The position numbers and the translations under genes are program-made. Of a DNA stretch of 64,000 nucleotides, positions 30,635 to 44,000 are shown in pieces (position 1 is the first letter of the stretch; every line of letters starts with the position of its first letter). The DNA comes from Ligula intestinalis (lineage: Eukaryota; Platyhelminthes; Cestoda; Diphyllobothriidea; Diphyllobothriidae). Where the stretch lies: positions 91,754,530 to 91,818,529 of the forward strand of contig JAYGXS010000002.1 of assembly GCA_036362985.1 (NCBI GenBank), given 5' to 3'. The notes beneath the pieces were generated by a model, which saw only the letters and a list, made by a program, of their open reading frames with translations, made no database searches and was not told where the DNA came from.

Positions 30635-33600
30635 GGATGATACAATTTTAATGATAGCGAAATAATCAGGTAAAATCAACGATGTGACGACGTAACGCTT
30701 GCCAGCTTTTCTATTGGGTCTGTGTTGAATGTTTACCTGGGAAAAATATTATTTCTACTAAGTCTAAATCGATATTGCGTGAAAGAACAGGGCGAGGAGG
30801 ATTTCTTCAGGATTAAGGAACAAGAAATAAAAAATAAGAGAGCAAATATAAACGAAATACAAACGTATTTTAGCAGCCGCATTGGTGCCGTTGCATTTTT
30901 CAGTTGGAATGAACAAGATAAGCATAACTCTATCACGCTACTGTCAGAAATTGTCTAAATATTCCCAATAATTAGGAGGCCACAGTTACGGGGGCCGTAG
31001 AATCAACGAATATGTATAGAACAAGAAACCCTGCAAAGGATTCTTAGTGCAGATTAACTTATAGGTCTTTTTGCATACATATGACTGTTCACAAACGTGA
31101 CTTTTCGAAAGCATTCTTCAAGTTAATATGCTAAAATAGAGACGAATACATAATTAACCGTCAGACACTATGGGAAATATCGTGGACATTGGCGTAGCTA
31201 CTGATGCATTCAGTTTGCCGTACCATCGACAGCGGTTCTCATCTCTCCTTTGCACTTGCGCTCATCTAGAAACCTGGAATGTTAGTTCCCCTTTAGACAA
31301 CCAAATAGCCAACCAGCCAAAAATGAACGGTTCTGGTCGCGCACTAACCGAATCGTAGAATGACAGATATCGCGGCTCTCAGTGGTGCCCATTTCTCGAA
31401 GTCACGACAACTAAATGAAGAAAGGGTTGAATGCACCCATTCGTGAACGGAAATATAACAGCAAGGAAAACGAGCTGTTCTTGTTAGCAAAATGATAGTT
31501 TGAGAGCATTGCAGCGCTTTAGGAAATCTATGATACTTACATGATCATAGGGATCCCTCTTCGCGGAATATGCTGACTCTATGACAAAGTTTGGCTACTT
31601 AAGAACAGACTCTATTCCCAGAAGGGTAATTTTAACTATGACGTAAAAGCGTCATTATGCTTGGTGACTTCAACGAAAGCAATAGTCGACTCTTAAAGTA
31701 GAGGCAATGCAAAAGCACAAATTGCAATGACGCAACCGCTGTTCACTAACACAAATGAAGAGGTGACCAGCAGACCTGTTATAACCAGCGAAAGGATCTC
31801 GTTACCGAGATATTTGCTCATGCGCTACCAAATCATTTGGACAGATACTTGGGACATGGCTTCCATCTACAAGCTAATACAAACTCAGGAAACATCCATA
31901 TGGCCAGCACGGAGGCTTTCATATCACGAGAGTAACTGTGCGCTAGCTAGACGCCGATAGACCGATAGGGACATATAAACTAGTAATGTGTAAGAGAGGA
32001 GAGAAGGGTCCTCTGATATCTTTACCATAGTAAATCACCAAATTGTTCACTACAATAAGGCTGACGCAAAGCATTAAAAGCCCTGGCCTGGGCATTGTCA
32101 GTTGAAGTAATACATCGAGAGAGGTAGTTAAATCAAAACGGTTTAGACCCAGCATGCATTCAAAAAGCCAGTCAGCACAACAATACTTGTTGCTAGGTGA
32201 CTTAACAAGTTAGAGGATACTTCAGCCCGACAGAGAATCCATTGTCAGGTTATTGAAGCATTGTGAAACTACGCCATTTTTATATTAAAAGCAAGACTTT
32301 AACCTGGTGATCAAGACGTTGAAGAAGAGGAAATTAAGTTAGACAACGCGTCTCAAATCATATAAATTGAACGCATTCATTTACCAGTGTAGCTATTATA
32401 GAAGAAGTTAGATAATAAAATAGTCGGAAAAAAAGGACAACATGGAGGCTTATTTCCATTTAAAAACAAACGCTTGAAGATAAGACTAAAATCAAAGGCA
32501 AACATGAATTAATTTAGCAAAGCCAATGCTGGTAAACATGAGTAGGAACAATTTGTACCGAATTATCGACAAAGTTTCCTTAACGAAACCGGCAGATCGA
32601 TTCCACTGCTTTTATTATTCCTTGTAAGAAACATATTCGTGATTTCGGGTTTAAGTCTTCCACCGAATGAATAAAAATCGAGCCTTAGATGATTTGAATG
32701 TGTGTATGATTTGACAGTTCTTGCTATGTCTTTCACAAAGTCGCCTCAATATCCTGTATTCTCCTTCATGACAAATATTTTTAGAGACGTTGATTTTTGG
32801 AGGTGCCGCTAGTCTATGAAAAAATGCAAAGAGCTTGTATATTGTCGCCCGAAACCTCAACTTAATCAGTGCAATGAGGGCTAGGTCTATATCATTTTAT
32901 CCATTGCATCCGATCCTTTTTTCAATCGGGTTTACTTCGGTTTTGTTGTGACGTGCAAATAAAGGGGTATGAGTGGCCAGGTCAAATCTGGGTGACCTCT
33001 CTACGCTATAACGATAACGCGCATATTGCATAAGGCAACATTCTGAAAGTTGTGACAAATAAGTTTTGCATCTGCAACAAAAAACGGTTAGAAAAAGAGG
33101 AATCTAGGCTAAGGTGGGTCAACTCTCCTGTGATCATGTGACAACTTTCGAACATGTGATGTTCGAGCGGAGCTAGAAACCCCTAAGTTAAGACGCACGT
33201 AGAACTCGAAGGTAGATAAAAGTTGCGATGCACCTCCAGATACAACAAATGGTCCGCATGTACTCTTGTATATAGTACATGGATGATGTAGAAAAAATAA
33301 TTACGTGAGTTTCCAAAACTTTTCCATCGCCATAAGTCAAAGCGCACATCAGATGGCGTTGTCCACAGAAAACATGACGACAATTCTTCATCAGGAATCA
33401 CAATATCGAGAAAAACATCATGGTTTAGCTGGAATTTGTCTTTTTTTTGGAAAGAGAGAATAGTTTAGGTCTAAACTACGGTTATTCCCGCCAGTCAACT
33501 TCGCAGTTTACGTGCACCATGGATAACAAAAAACTCATCCGTCAATAGTTTACTCAAACTTCGATATAATCCGGGTCAGATTCACTCAGGCATTATCACT

Positions 33601-34300
33601 GATTTTCGCCTAATTTCAGTCAAATCTATAAGGCCGATTAGATTTCTAAATAGTACCGCACGCAGACGCGTCACTTTTCTAAAACTATGGACCGCCTTAT
33701 GAGAGATACTAACGACTGCCTAAGACCTGCATCGTGGGTGGTGCTACCAAGCCATGCGAACATATAACTTTTTAGCTTTAACTACCTTAATATATGTTAA
33801 TGTAAGCCGTCCCGACAGCGAATTTTACAGCAAACCTAGAAGAAATCTTCTAATACACCCTAGTGCAGCAAAGTCTTAGGAAAGGTGTTCCTTAGGCCTG
33901 GTTGGCGGAGAAGACAACTGACTGTAACCTCTGCCAAGCACCATATGGAATACGATCCAGCCCTACATGCTGGCAGCATAGGAATGCTTCTAATGCAAAT
34001 TTGCTATTGGAGGAAAGAAACAAAAGGAAACGAGTAAGGTAACAAGTGTTTGCATTGAAAAAGGCTATCGGTAGCAGAAAGCACATTTTTATAGCTAAAA
34101 TAAAATAATCATCTTACCTGTTTGATTTTTCCTTCCTGAATGGCATGTGACACTTATCAACGCGAGAACGTAGGAGAGGCTATTAAGACCTACTTACGTG
34201 TAGCGCGCGCTGTATCCCAAGGTCGCTATTGGCTCGATTCTGAAGTCTCAGGATGATAGGTTGATTTGTACGGCCCACCGACTGGGTGGGTTGTTTAAAT
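30635..34300. other. Gene-poor AT-rich stretch upstream of the convertase
   Basis: Frames are all short (86 codons or fewer) and unrecognised. It would contain the convertase promoter on its left edge, but no core motif could be fixed. No repeat family from the rest of the window was recognised here, which sets it apart from both sides. Confidence 0.4.
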
Positions 34301-34489
34301 GACAGGAAAACTTTTGTAATCGATCAATGATAGTGGTAATGACATCGCCTGTCGGTCAAGAGGGCCATTGCCTTTACGGCACGACCGCTGATACCCTGAA
34401 TACAGCACTCGCCACAATGATCGTAAGGCACCATTTTGTAGGTCCTTGTACTTTTCCCTGTTAAGCGTGTAACTTTCCTAGGTTTTGTC

Positions 34490-35220
34490 TCAATGTGCAA
34501 ACTTGAATACGTTCTTTGCAAAATACACACTTTGCTTCTGCAGCACACTCGTGCATGGTTCTACAGTCATATTACAGCCCTTGCAGTTCCTGCATTTCAA
34601 TTTCCTCGCCCATCCGACGGCAATTCATTGGTGACCAGCCTCGGGCTCAGAATCAACGGCAGTCTAAAACACCGGCGATTTACGATCTTTATGAGTCTGA
34701 ACGACTACACTTGGCCATCAACTCTGGTCAACTCTTCTTCCTTTCAAGTCTTTCCTCGGGCTATTGTAGAAGAAAGACCTTCGGATCCTGTGAGCCATGT
34801 CGTTGCCACTTATATCACTGTTTATCAATTTCTACCATTTTTCTATCATCGTAGTTTGGTTGCTTAGTCACTATTAGTTAGATACTACGGCTGGAAATTT
34901 TGTGTTTCACATTTTTAAAATACGTTTCATACCTTTTGTAGGCATTAACTCTAGTTAGCATTTGCACATTGGTGACCCCGTTTATCCATTTGGTCCGAGA
35001 ATATTTTCCAGCACTTCATTTTCCCCTAAATTTTATGTTTTTCATATGGGCAACGATGACCAGACTTCCAGCAACGGCGACCACACTCACACCAACTTAT
35101 TCGAGTAAGACTATATCGGGGATTTCAGTCGCGTTAGCATTCCGATTCAACTGCAAGCGTACGGAACCCAGGACCAAACCATGGCTGTTTCCACCACACG
35201 TAGCATTATTATTCAATTGA
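34490..35220 (+). mobile_element. Possible LTR retrotransposon remnant (LTR end, PBS, gag start)
   Basis: TGGTGACCCCG at 34971-34981 equals the complement of the 3' end of tRNA-Trp, the primer reported for several flatworm Gypsy-like elements. It follows GCACAT, as expected two or three bases after an LTR end (CA). Frames before (34493-34867) and after (34969-35220, ATMTRLPATATTLTP) could be LTR and leader/gag remnants. LTR borders and a second LTR were not found. Confidence 0.35.
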
Positions 35221-35739
35221 CGGAAGAGATTCGTCGAGGAGGCCACCTGAGTGCGCCCCACTCCAATACGGCCACCTGGTTAAAGGGGATAATACGTGTG
35301 GTCATATTGTAGGAAAAATCAGTGTGCGGTATTAAGCTGTCTAAATATTTGAAAAAAAGCCAAATAACCAAAGAAATTGGTTGAACCGATCTGATTGGTG
35401 GGAAACGTGCAGGAAACTTAATGGCATGAATTAGGGGCGCGTAAAATCGAACCATCTGCACCTGCTACCAATTGCAGCTCGAGAAGGATTCTGGCAGCTG
35501 ACATTGCAGTTTTAGCAGCGCAGACAATGCCGAACGCTGGAAAGTAGCGGCCGAACAGTGTGGTGACGTCAAATTCGCCAAGACCTTATCCCTCGGTCTA
35601 ACTATAGCAGCCGGAGTCGGCGTCGTCGGTCGAGGTGATTCAAGGAAAGGGTAAGTTTTTTCGTCCGCTCAGGCAAGAAGGGGATGTTACATTATATTTC
35701 ATACCAAAGAGTTGGCTGTTAAGGTGTGACCTGAAAAAG
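35221..35739. other. Unassigned stretch
   Basis: No family recognised. Short frames only. Confidence 0.35.
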
Positions 35740-37060
35740 GGGGGTGGAAGCCATAGCTTCATCTAAAAGGTATACAACGTCTATTCAATCGGATTCATCA
35801 AGCAATCAATGCAATATATGTATATGCGTTGATAAAATAAACGCAGACCTGCTTACACTCTCACGCTGGACTGCCACCTGGCAGATCAAGTTCTCTTCAT
35901 GCAAGAGTATTTTCATGTGTTTTGATCCCACCAAGCTTCCACGTCCTCTATTCTTTCAAAATAATCCACTATTTCAACGAACCACCATAAAGGACTGAGG
36001 TATAAGCTACACAAATAAACTAGCATTACCGCCTCATGCGGATCGAATATCTGCGAAGGCTGCACAGATATGCGGTTTTATATCACATCATTTCTCCCTG
36101 CTGGAAATTAAGTTTAAACTTTATCGAATGTATGTTTTACCCATCCTAAAATACTGCTGTCCCCTCTTTGGTCTAATAACTGCTTCTGACAGCGGTGAGT
36201 TGAACATGTACGAGAGTTTTTACTCGAAAAATGTTTGCTCTTTCTCCATCCACTATTTCTTATACGGAGAGATTTCAGTTAGCGAACATGAAATTTCTTT
36301 GGGTCAGAAGACTCGAAATGGGCCTATAGCTCTAACCTTACACGGATTAACGCTCTTATTTCCGCAGATAGACCTAACGCCAGTCGTAAATCCTTCATGA
36401 TAATTGCAGCTCCCTTTAGCTCTACGTCGATGCATTCTCACACTTTTGCCTCCAAATATGCTTTTCTCTGGAATAATATTTCCCTCAAAATTAGGCTGTC
36501 GTCTACCTTAGGAGTTTTTTAAGCCAAATTACGTAGATACTTAACTTCGGAGGATATAAAGTCCTTTTTGTCCGTCTCCTTCCCAAACACACAATTTGTG
36601 GACTTTGAAAAAGTTCCCCTGGTATTTGAGGTGGTTCTATTTATATTAAATTATTTTCCATATATGTTTATTTTATCTTCTATAGAATGATATTTGCAAC
36701 GGTGTTTCGTCCGCTTCTCTGTTTAATCATTATTGCCGTGCTCCGTTTGACAACCCTGACGATGAGCTTCATGGTCTGAGGTCATGCGTATTGCAGTTCT
36801 GATTTTTTCGCCTGCTCGTCGCTGGACTCTGTAGTCCAAAGTGCCACATCTGCAGCGTTTCGGTTAAAATCACGTGACCTTTGCACTTCCCTCATCCTTT
36901 CGATCCTGTTGTCCACGATGAGCTCCTCCTGTATCACCTGCCTGAGGGTTGATAATGAAGCCAGTTGGGTGGTGTTATAGTGGTGAACGGTAGCCTCTGC
37001 TGCTATATGATTTTTCGCACGAGAAGCGTTTCCAACCCTTATACAATTATTCAGTATATA
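35740..37060 (+). mobile_element. LINE family B, RT C-terminal half and 3' UTR
   Basis: Translation gives CVDKINADLLTLSRWTATWQ, PLFQRTTIKD, ADRISAKAAQICGFISHHF, LYRMYVLPILKYCCPLFGL, all present in the longer copy at 61.96-62.84 kb. Stops (after TIKD) and frameshifts break it. The noncoding end (36.6-37.0 kb, ATATTTGCAACGGTGTTTCG) matches 50.73-51.07 kb and the reverse complement of 53.4-53.8 kb. 5'-truncated upstream of the CVDK block. Confidence 0.85.
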
Positions 37061-37139
37061 TAAGGAAGATAGGCAGAGCCTTTGAGAACCCTATTTACGG
37101 ATAGATGCAGACAAACCATGCTTGTGGTTCGAAGCCATA

Positions 37140-38750
37140 TCTATATATTATATAAATCGTCGTTGTCTACGAAATGTAGAACCACCAAGTAAAGTAAGAT
37201 CAAGCCTTCTTTTAAATTCGTCGACGCTTTCAGCAAGAACAACGGAGATAGGAAGTTTATTCCAGTCTTCAATGACCTGGTGGGAGAATAAATTTGCTCG
37301 CACTTCTAGTTTGGCAAGTTTTTTCTTCAGTTTGTACGGATGACCGCGTAGGTGTATCGTTTGTGCGAATTCAAACACAATGATCATATCTCACCTGTAT
37401 TGCCTATAAAAGAGGAAAAAGCTTCAGCCTTTCTCGGCGACCTTCATGTGGGAGACTTCTTAGGCTGCCGACTAGCTTGATCGCCCTTCTTTGGACTTTC
37501 TCATGCACTGCGTAATCTTTCTTCATCCAGGGGCACCACGTCTAGACGATATACTGTTACATCGGCCAAACAAATGTTCCGAAGACTCGCCCAAAAAGCT
37601 CCTCATCAAAAAAGAGGAATAACCTGATAACTCCTAGGATGCCCAAAGCCTTCTTTGCGGATTAAGCACAGTGAGTTGACAGTTTGAGTTTGGGCGTCAT
37701 GCATACACCTAGATCCCGTAGTTCTTTCATTTTATCCCGAGTTGGTGACCTCCGATCGTGTAGTCATACTCAAATGGTATCACGTTTCTGTGACAAGACC
37801 GTAAGCGGATTACTTGGCATATGTTGAAGCTGAGCTGCAGTAGCCACTTTCACACCAATTTTGCAAGCGACCTTAGTCATTTTGTAAAGCCTGTACATAC
37901 TCTAAGCTTTCAACTGAATTTCAAATCTTAAGATCGTCTACAAACATGAGGTTCTCACAGATGAGGCAGTCAAAAAAGTCGTTCACATATACCAGAGATA
38001 GAATGGGACCCAGAAAACTTCTCTGCGGAATCCCACTGGACACGGTTTCCCATTCTGTTTTGGTGTCTCAAATACGAACATGCTGACACCTGCCTGTTAG
38101 ATAGTCGGCTCACCATTTGAGTAGATTTCCAGTCACACCCATTTGATACAGATTTGATATTAGTCGTCTGCGTGGAACCTTGTCGAATGCCTTGCTAAAG
38201 TAAATATAGATCACATCAACCAAAGAACCGATTTTCAAATATTTCGTCCAGCTTTCCACGGATGGAAGCAGGTTTTTGAGACAAGAACGGCCACTTCGGA
38301 ATCCGTGTTGCGCTGCGCTTAACAAGTTGTTTTACTCAAGATTCCTCATTGGTTCTGTTTTTATTAGTTTCTCCATTAATTTGCGACAAATGCTTGTGAG
38401 CCTAGCTGGTCTAGGGCTAATAGATGATTTTCTCTCTTCTCCATTATAAATAGGGGTTATGTTGGCCAGCTTCCAATCAGTAGATAGAGCCCCTTTTTCC
38501 ATCTTACTTTCAAAGATCTTGTAAAGTGGGGAGGCCAGTTTTTCTGCGAGCCCATTTAAGAAGTTTCGCTGATAATCCATCCAGACCAGGCAATTTAGTG
38601 GGCTGCAGCTGTCCCAGGGCTTTTCGAACTGTGTCTATTGCAAGCGACACCGTGCTATTGTATGCGCCACTGGGACCATATATCGTTAAAAGGCGGCTCC
38701 TTGGTATACACAAACATAAAGAAATTTGAAAGGCGGTTGGCCTTATCTGA
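37140..38750 (-). mobile_element. LINE family A, RT domain, minus copy
   Basis: Minus-strand order: LGQLQPTKLPGLDGLSAKLL (38.6 kb), WKLANITPIYNGEERKSSIS, PRPARLTSICRKLMEKLIK, AQHGFRSGRSCLKNLL, FSKAFDKVPRRRL (motif A), GPILSLVYVNDFFDC, MFVDDLKI (motif C, about 37.95 kb), ending with FAQTIHLRGHPYKLKKK and VIEDWNKLPISVV at 37.15-37.39 kb. It covers nearly the whole RT but has several frameshifts and stops. No endonuclease is attached. Confidence 0.85.
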
Positions 38751-38799
38751 GTTATCCGTAAACTTGCTCCCCATGCTTTTCAATACCTCGGTTGATGCT

Positions 38800-40345
38800 G
38801 GGTGTTAACCCACCGTTGAGAAATCTGCACTGATCACGCCATTGTATAAAGGCGGCAAAAAGTTTTCCGCAAACGATTATAGACCGATTAGCCGACTTCG
38901 ATCTGTCGCAAAATCATGAAAAAATTAGTAAAGCGAGACCTGATGTGTTTCCTAGAGCAGTATAACCTACTTTCGGATGAGCAGCATGGATTCCGTAGAA
39001 GCAGGTCCTGCGTGAAGAACTTGCTCTATTGCTTGTAACGTTGTACTCGGGCAGTTGATGAAGGAAATCCGCTTCATGTAATATATATTGACATCAAGAA
39101 GGCATTCGATAGTGTCCCACATCAACGAATTTTGCACAAAGTGAGCCAACTAGGTGTTAGAGGAAATATGCTGAAATGGATTTGAGGCATCCTACTAGGC
39201 CGCTCTGAAACTGTTCAGATCGGGGACCAGTGGTCTGCAGAGGTTTATCCCCAAGGCTCTATCCTTGGCCCTATACTGTTCATTATGTACGTCAACGACA
39301 GTGTCCGTGAACTGGATTGTTATGTGGCTACGTTTATTAAGTTGGTTTGGCAGATTTGCTTAATTTGAGTTGACCCAAGTTTGAGAAACTCTAGGCTGCG
39401 TTTGCTGACGACATTAAGATATGGAAAGTCATCAGAAATGCAGCAGACGAAAAGTTTTTGCAGTTAAACCTAAACCATCTTCAAACTCGACTTTTGCCGT
39501 TTAATGAGGACAGATGCGAAAATATTCGCGGTCCAGAGATAATTTTACCTTCATTTTCCCCAGAAGAGGAAGAAGAAGTATCCTACGAATAGGCCGACTC
39601 AGCTCTCCGAATGCAATGGTTTACAGTCTGAATGGCATCCAACTACAAGAAGTGGACGCGCAGAAATATTTAGGATTGTGGATCACGACGTCGCTTAAGA
39701 TCTCGCTGCATTGCGTAAAAGTAGCTAAGTCTGCGATATTCGTCCTGTACCTTGTCAAACGGGCTTTCTGCACCATTGATAAAGACAGCTTCGCTAAGGC
39801 TTTGGAAAATTTGTACGACTGAAACTGAAGTTCGGTTTCCAAGCATGGAAACCCTGGACCGCGATAGAACTCAGTCTCCTCGAGAAGGTCCAGAGGGCTG
39901 CAAATAAGCTTGTGACCGGACAGGAATCATTACCCTATGAAACATGTTTAGCTAAAATCGACCACTTTCCTCTAAGCTGCAGACAGCTACGCGGTGATCT
40001 GATACAAACAGTTCATCTAATGCACGGTCAGGACTGCTGTCTACTACCTGGGGATTTCTTCGAGTTAGCATTAACCACGAATTTAAGAGGACATCCGTTC
40101 AAACTACGCGTAACAGGGGCCAGAATAGACCTACGAAAGTCTTTCTTTTGCAATAGAGTGGTTGAAGCTTGGAATGCTCTGCCTCTTGATGTTGTTATGT
40201 CCGCTTCCATTGGAGTCTTTGAACAGAAATTGGACTACTATAGTTATGGTCACTATTACACCAGTTTGCCGCTGCAGGCTTCTGCATATGAAGGAAATAT
40301 CATATTTAATATAGCATTACCTGCTCCGTTTGAGTAACATTTATT
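38800..40345 (+). mobile_element. LINE family A, RT domain, plus copy, with SINE insertion
   Basis: Order: ALITPLYKGGKKFSANDYRP, EQHGFRRSRSCVKNLLYC, VDIKKAFDSVPHQRI-like motif A, YPQGSILGPILFIMYVND, then FADDIKIWKVIRNAADEK interrupted by an insertion (39336-39394), and the C-terminal part 39912-40337 (GQESLPYETCLAKIDHFPLS, TTNLRGHPFKLRVTGARIDL, VVEAWNALPLDVVM). It lies head to head with the minus copy at 37.1-38.75 kb. Confidence 0.85.
39336..39394 (-). repeat. SINE 3'-end insertion inside RT FADD motif
   Basis: 59 bp (GGTTTGGCAGATTTGCTTAA, GAGTTGACCC) match the reverse complement of the SINE tail at 7.63-7.70 kb. They are flanked by GCTACGTTT (39327-39335) and GCTGCGTTT (39395-39403), a 9-bp target-site duplication with one difference. 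It splits CYVATF from FADDIKIW. Confidence 0.75.
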
Positions 40346-41019
40346 TTGAATTTACTCCTTCCACTAAATTCATCCATATGCATGCAGGTTGCTCATCTCG
40401 ACCAATAACAGCTAGTTGCAATCATGGCGGCTTCTCTTGTTTCGTCGCATTGATGACGGCCCATGAAATTGACAAAGGCATATCGTGGTCACAGATTCGA
40501 TTTTTCGGGATGTTCTAGTGGCCCTGCAGTCTCGTCCCCGTATGGCACTTCCGATCAAGATATAAGTCCGGTGGACCACCTAGCCTGCCGCCAACGTTAA
40601 CAGCTGCACCCCGGCATATTTTTCACTTACATTCTCCCACAGTTTTTCTCCTTAAAAAAACCATAAACTACATTCCATCTCGTGAATTCAGAGCCATGCA
40701 TTGGGAGTTTTTTTCACTGTCTGCTCTTTTTGTTCAGTCACACCTGCTGGCTCGTGCCAACTGACACCATCCCATCTAATCATCTTACTTGGAACAAGTG
40801 AGTAGTCACTAACAATCACGAAACCGACCTTCTTTGAAATGTTCGGCTTTGCTGATGCATTTCTTAACTACTGTGTACCGATAGGTAGATCAAAGGCGTT
40901 TGTCCATATTTAACTCAATGAACGTGACTTGGCTTGACAGTATCCCGCGTTCCTTGCGTCCACACCACAGGCAGACGCCACCTCTCTGAGAGTCTTGCCG
41001 GACACAATGGCCAAACACA
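40346..41019. other. Family A tail-like sequence and unassigned DNA
   Basis: At 40.79-40.92 kb the order CTTGGAACAAGTGAGTAGTC, TGTTCGGCTTTGCTGATGCA, ATCAAAGGCGTTTGTCC repeats the end of the element at 10.91-11.04 kb, so it is a LINE 3' region. The rest is unassigned. Confidence 0.5.
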
Positions 41020-44000
41020 TAATAATATGTTTATGATGCCAGTTAAGAGGCAATTGTAAAGAGTTGGTTATGCACCTCTTGGACGCCTTCCAACACCTCG
41101 AAGACCGGAAAAAAACTTAAACAAACTCCCGGTGTTGCAGCCAGCATTGGCTTTGTTTCAGGTTTTGTGTTTTGTCAATACTGTGCGAGATAGGGAGTTT
41201 GTTTCAAATGAAAAAAAACCTGCCTTCAAAAGTATTATACCAACAGAATAAATGTACAGTTGTAAGCAGACTTGACTCATCAGCAGGATAAATGTTTCCT
41301 ATCGTTTAAGGACATTAGTTCGAGACGGAGAGAGTTGGCACAAGAACACAGTGTTCCCAGTCTTCCTTCAATGGTTGTCGGCAAAAGTTGCGCGCTATCG
41401 GCTGAAGGGTTAGCAGACTGCGGGCTGCTTCTTCAGCAGCATTATCTTCAGCATGACACCTGGCGGGTTTCAAAGTCCACGAACGCCATCAGAGTGAAAG
41501 AGGGATTCCACCGAGTCAGCACTCAAAATTCGTGAAAGTTGTCCTGAATGTAGAAAACTAATTATAGCTCTCTTAAACATAGGGTAGCTTTGCTGGGTTT
41601 TGATACGTTTGTGCAGCTTATTCCAGATTGATATGGCGTTTATTGAAAAGAGTTGCCGATACTTAACTGTACGTGCCAAAGGAAGAAATAAAAATACGTC
41701 TCGATGGCTGGCGCGTCGAGAGTGCTCAAGCTGCTTTATTGTACTAAGAGGATTAAATTTTTGACCATTCCAAAGTTTAAACAGTAAAAATAGACCCTTC
41801 TGCAAGCTACGAAGCCACAGGGGATCCAGCTTTATAAGTTCGCACCTTTGTTGGTAGGCTAAGTTACGGTGTTCTGTAATGAAAACTCTTCTAGTGAAGA
41901 AGTGCTGCACCGATTCTATTTTCTTCCGTTCACTAGTGCGCAGAAGACTGAATAGGGGCGAGCAGTATTCAAGACTAGGTCTCATGTACACATTATAAAG
42001 GCTAGTTCTAACCCTGATAGTCTTAAAATTTCGAGGGATAAATCCGGTGGTTCTGCGTGCTTTCGAGACTATCAGGGCACAGTGCTCTGGCAAATTGAGA
42101 CTTTTAGAGTAGGATATGCCCAAATCCTTGATAACTCCTGGGACATTTAGTTCGTGGCCGTCAATGCTTAATTCCGGTTGATGATCGTCGCCAACAACCA
42201 TAACGGAACATTTGTGCCATGAAAAGGTGAGGCGCCATGTGCAACACCACTGGGCGAAGGCCTGAGGATCCTTTGTTATCAACTTGAGCACGATGTTGCG
42301 ATCTGCCGGTGTATATCGATAGGCGACTTTTAAATCATCAGCGTACATGAAGGGTCTGCCGTAATGAAAACAATATAAACTGTCGTTGAAAAACAAGAAA
42401 AATAGGAGCGGCCCAAGTACACTACCCTGTATAACTCCACTCCTCACATGAGTGGGTTGGATAAAACATTGAAAATTTTTACTCGTTGTGTGCGAGCATC
42501 CACATATGAAGCTCAGAGGCTTGCTACCTATGCTAAAGGAGGCCAGTTTCAGAAGGAGAAGGTTATGATTGACCCGATCAAAGGCCTTAGTACAATCAAA
42601 ATCGACGTCAAAATTGGCAAAACCACTGTCTCTAGATTGCAGCACATAATCAAAGAAAGAGAGCTGGCAGGTGTCACAAGATCGTTCCTCGAGAAACCCA
42701 TGTTGAGCTGTATTGAACAGTTTGTTCCCTGTCAAGTGAGGCATCATCTTTTGTTTGATCAAGGTCTCCAAGATCTTCGAGCCTGCGGGAAGTGCATTTA
42801 TTGGCCTAAAGTTGTCGAATGATGTCGATCGGCCATGCTTGCGAATAGGCATTATGTGCGATTCCTTCCAAAACGAAGAAAAGGGTTCGCTATCAAGAGC
42901 AGGAGTAAATACCTTACAAAGAATAGACGGAAAGATATCATTCACTTCAGCTTTTAGAAGGCTAACTGGGACGCCATCTGGTCCTGGACTTCAAGATTGA
43001 CGATAACGAAGAATGGCTACAGTCACGTCTCAGAGGGTAAAACTTATGGTTTCGAGTACGGCACCCGTCCAAGCCCGGATAGCCGGAGGTGCAGAGAATG
43101 AGCTTTCACTGAACGTTTTGGATAGGAACGCATTGAAGCTATCGCCGGTCAACTAAGCGTCAGCTATGGGGTTTCCTAAGGCGTCTTGAAGTATGGGGTG
43201 TTGCGTTTTCCTCTGCGCTTTTACTGTACGCGAAAAGAGTTTCGCAACATTAAGGGAAGGATTTTAAGCGAAGTGGGCCTCATCGGCTATCTGCTTTTCT
43301 TCGGAAAGCTTCTTAACTTGCTCAAAGATCAGTGTGATCAAGGGCAGAACGGAAGTGTCGTTCTGCCGATGCAAACGATGAGAGAGTTTACGCAGCCTAC
43401 GACGGAAAGACAGAGGAAGGCACACGTCATCCTTGGCATGTATTACTTTCTTACGGGGGACAAAGTGGAGGATGAGTGGATTCAGCACTTTGTGCCGTAC
43501 ATCGGTACAAACAGTTACTTCCAAACATTGGAAAAATTCAGACGAGTCGAGAGCGTTTAGGTATGCCAGTAGTTCCGCCGTGTTTGCTGATCGGAAGTCA
43601 TGATAAAGAAAATGTTTTATCCACCTCCGGTTCTAGTTCACTAACAACTGTGAGATTGTCTTAACGCCCAAGTGCGTCTAAGGATGACACTGAACGTGGT
43701 TCGCAGCCCCTACAAAAAATTAGGTTGAGTATGTTTGCTCCTCGAGTGGGAAAATCGACTACATGATCCCACATGCCAATATCTACTGCCTGAAGTAAGT
43801 TCTCGAACTTTGAAGGACCGGAGGTTGAAAACTATTGCATGTGAGGAAAGTTAAAATTGCCTGCAATCCTGCAATAGTTAAGATTCTAGTCAGCAGCCGC
43901 CTGAAATGCCTGCGAGAGACAAAGATCGAAGTCTACATTGGCATTAGGTGGGCGATAAACACAGCCAACAAGTAAGAAGTATTTGTTTTTAGAACAACTC

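Noticed and set aside
41270..41300. CTGATGAG on the minus strand at the family C 3' end (also at 58.02 kb)
   Set aside because: No GAAA with pairing stems within reach on the same strand.
42448..42822. 124-codon plus-strand frame (and 59226-59570, 43186-43560, 59934-60308)
   Set aside because: Antisense shadows of the family C LINE ORF2. The minus-strand frames carry RT and endonuclease motifs.
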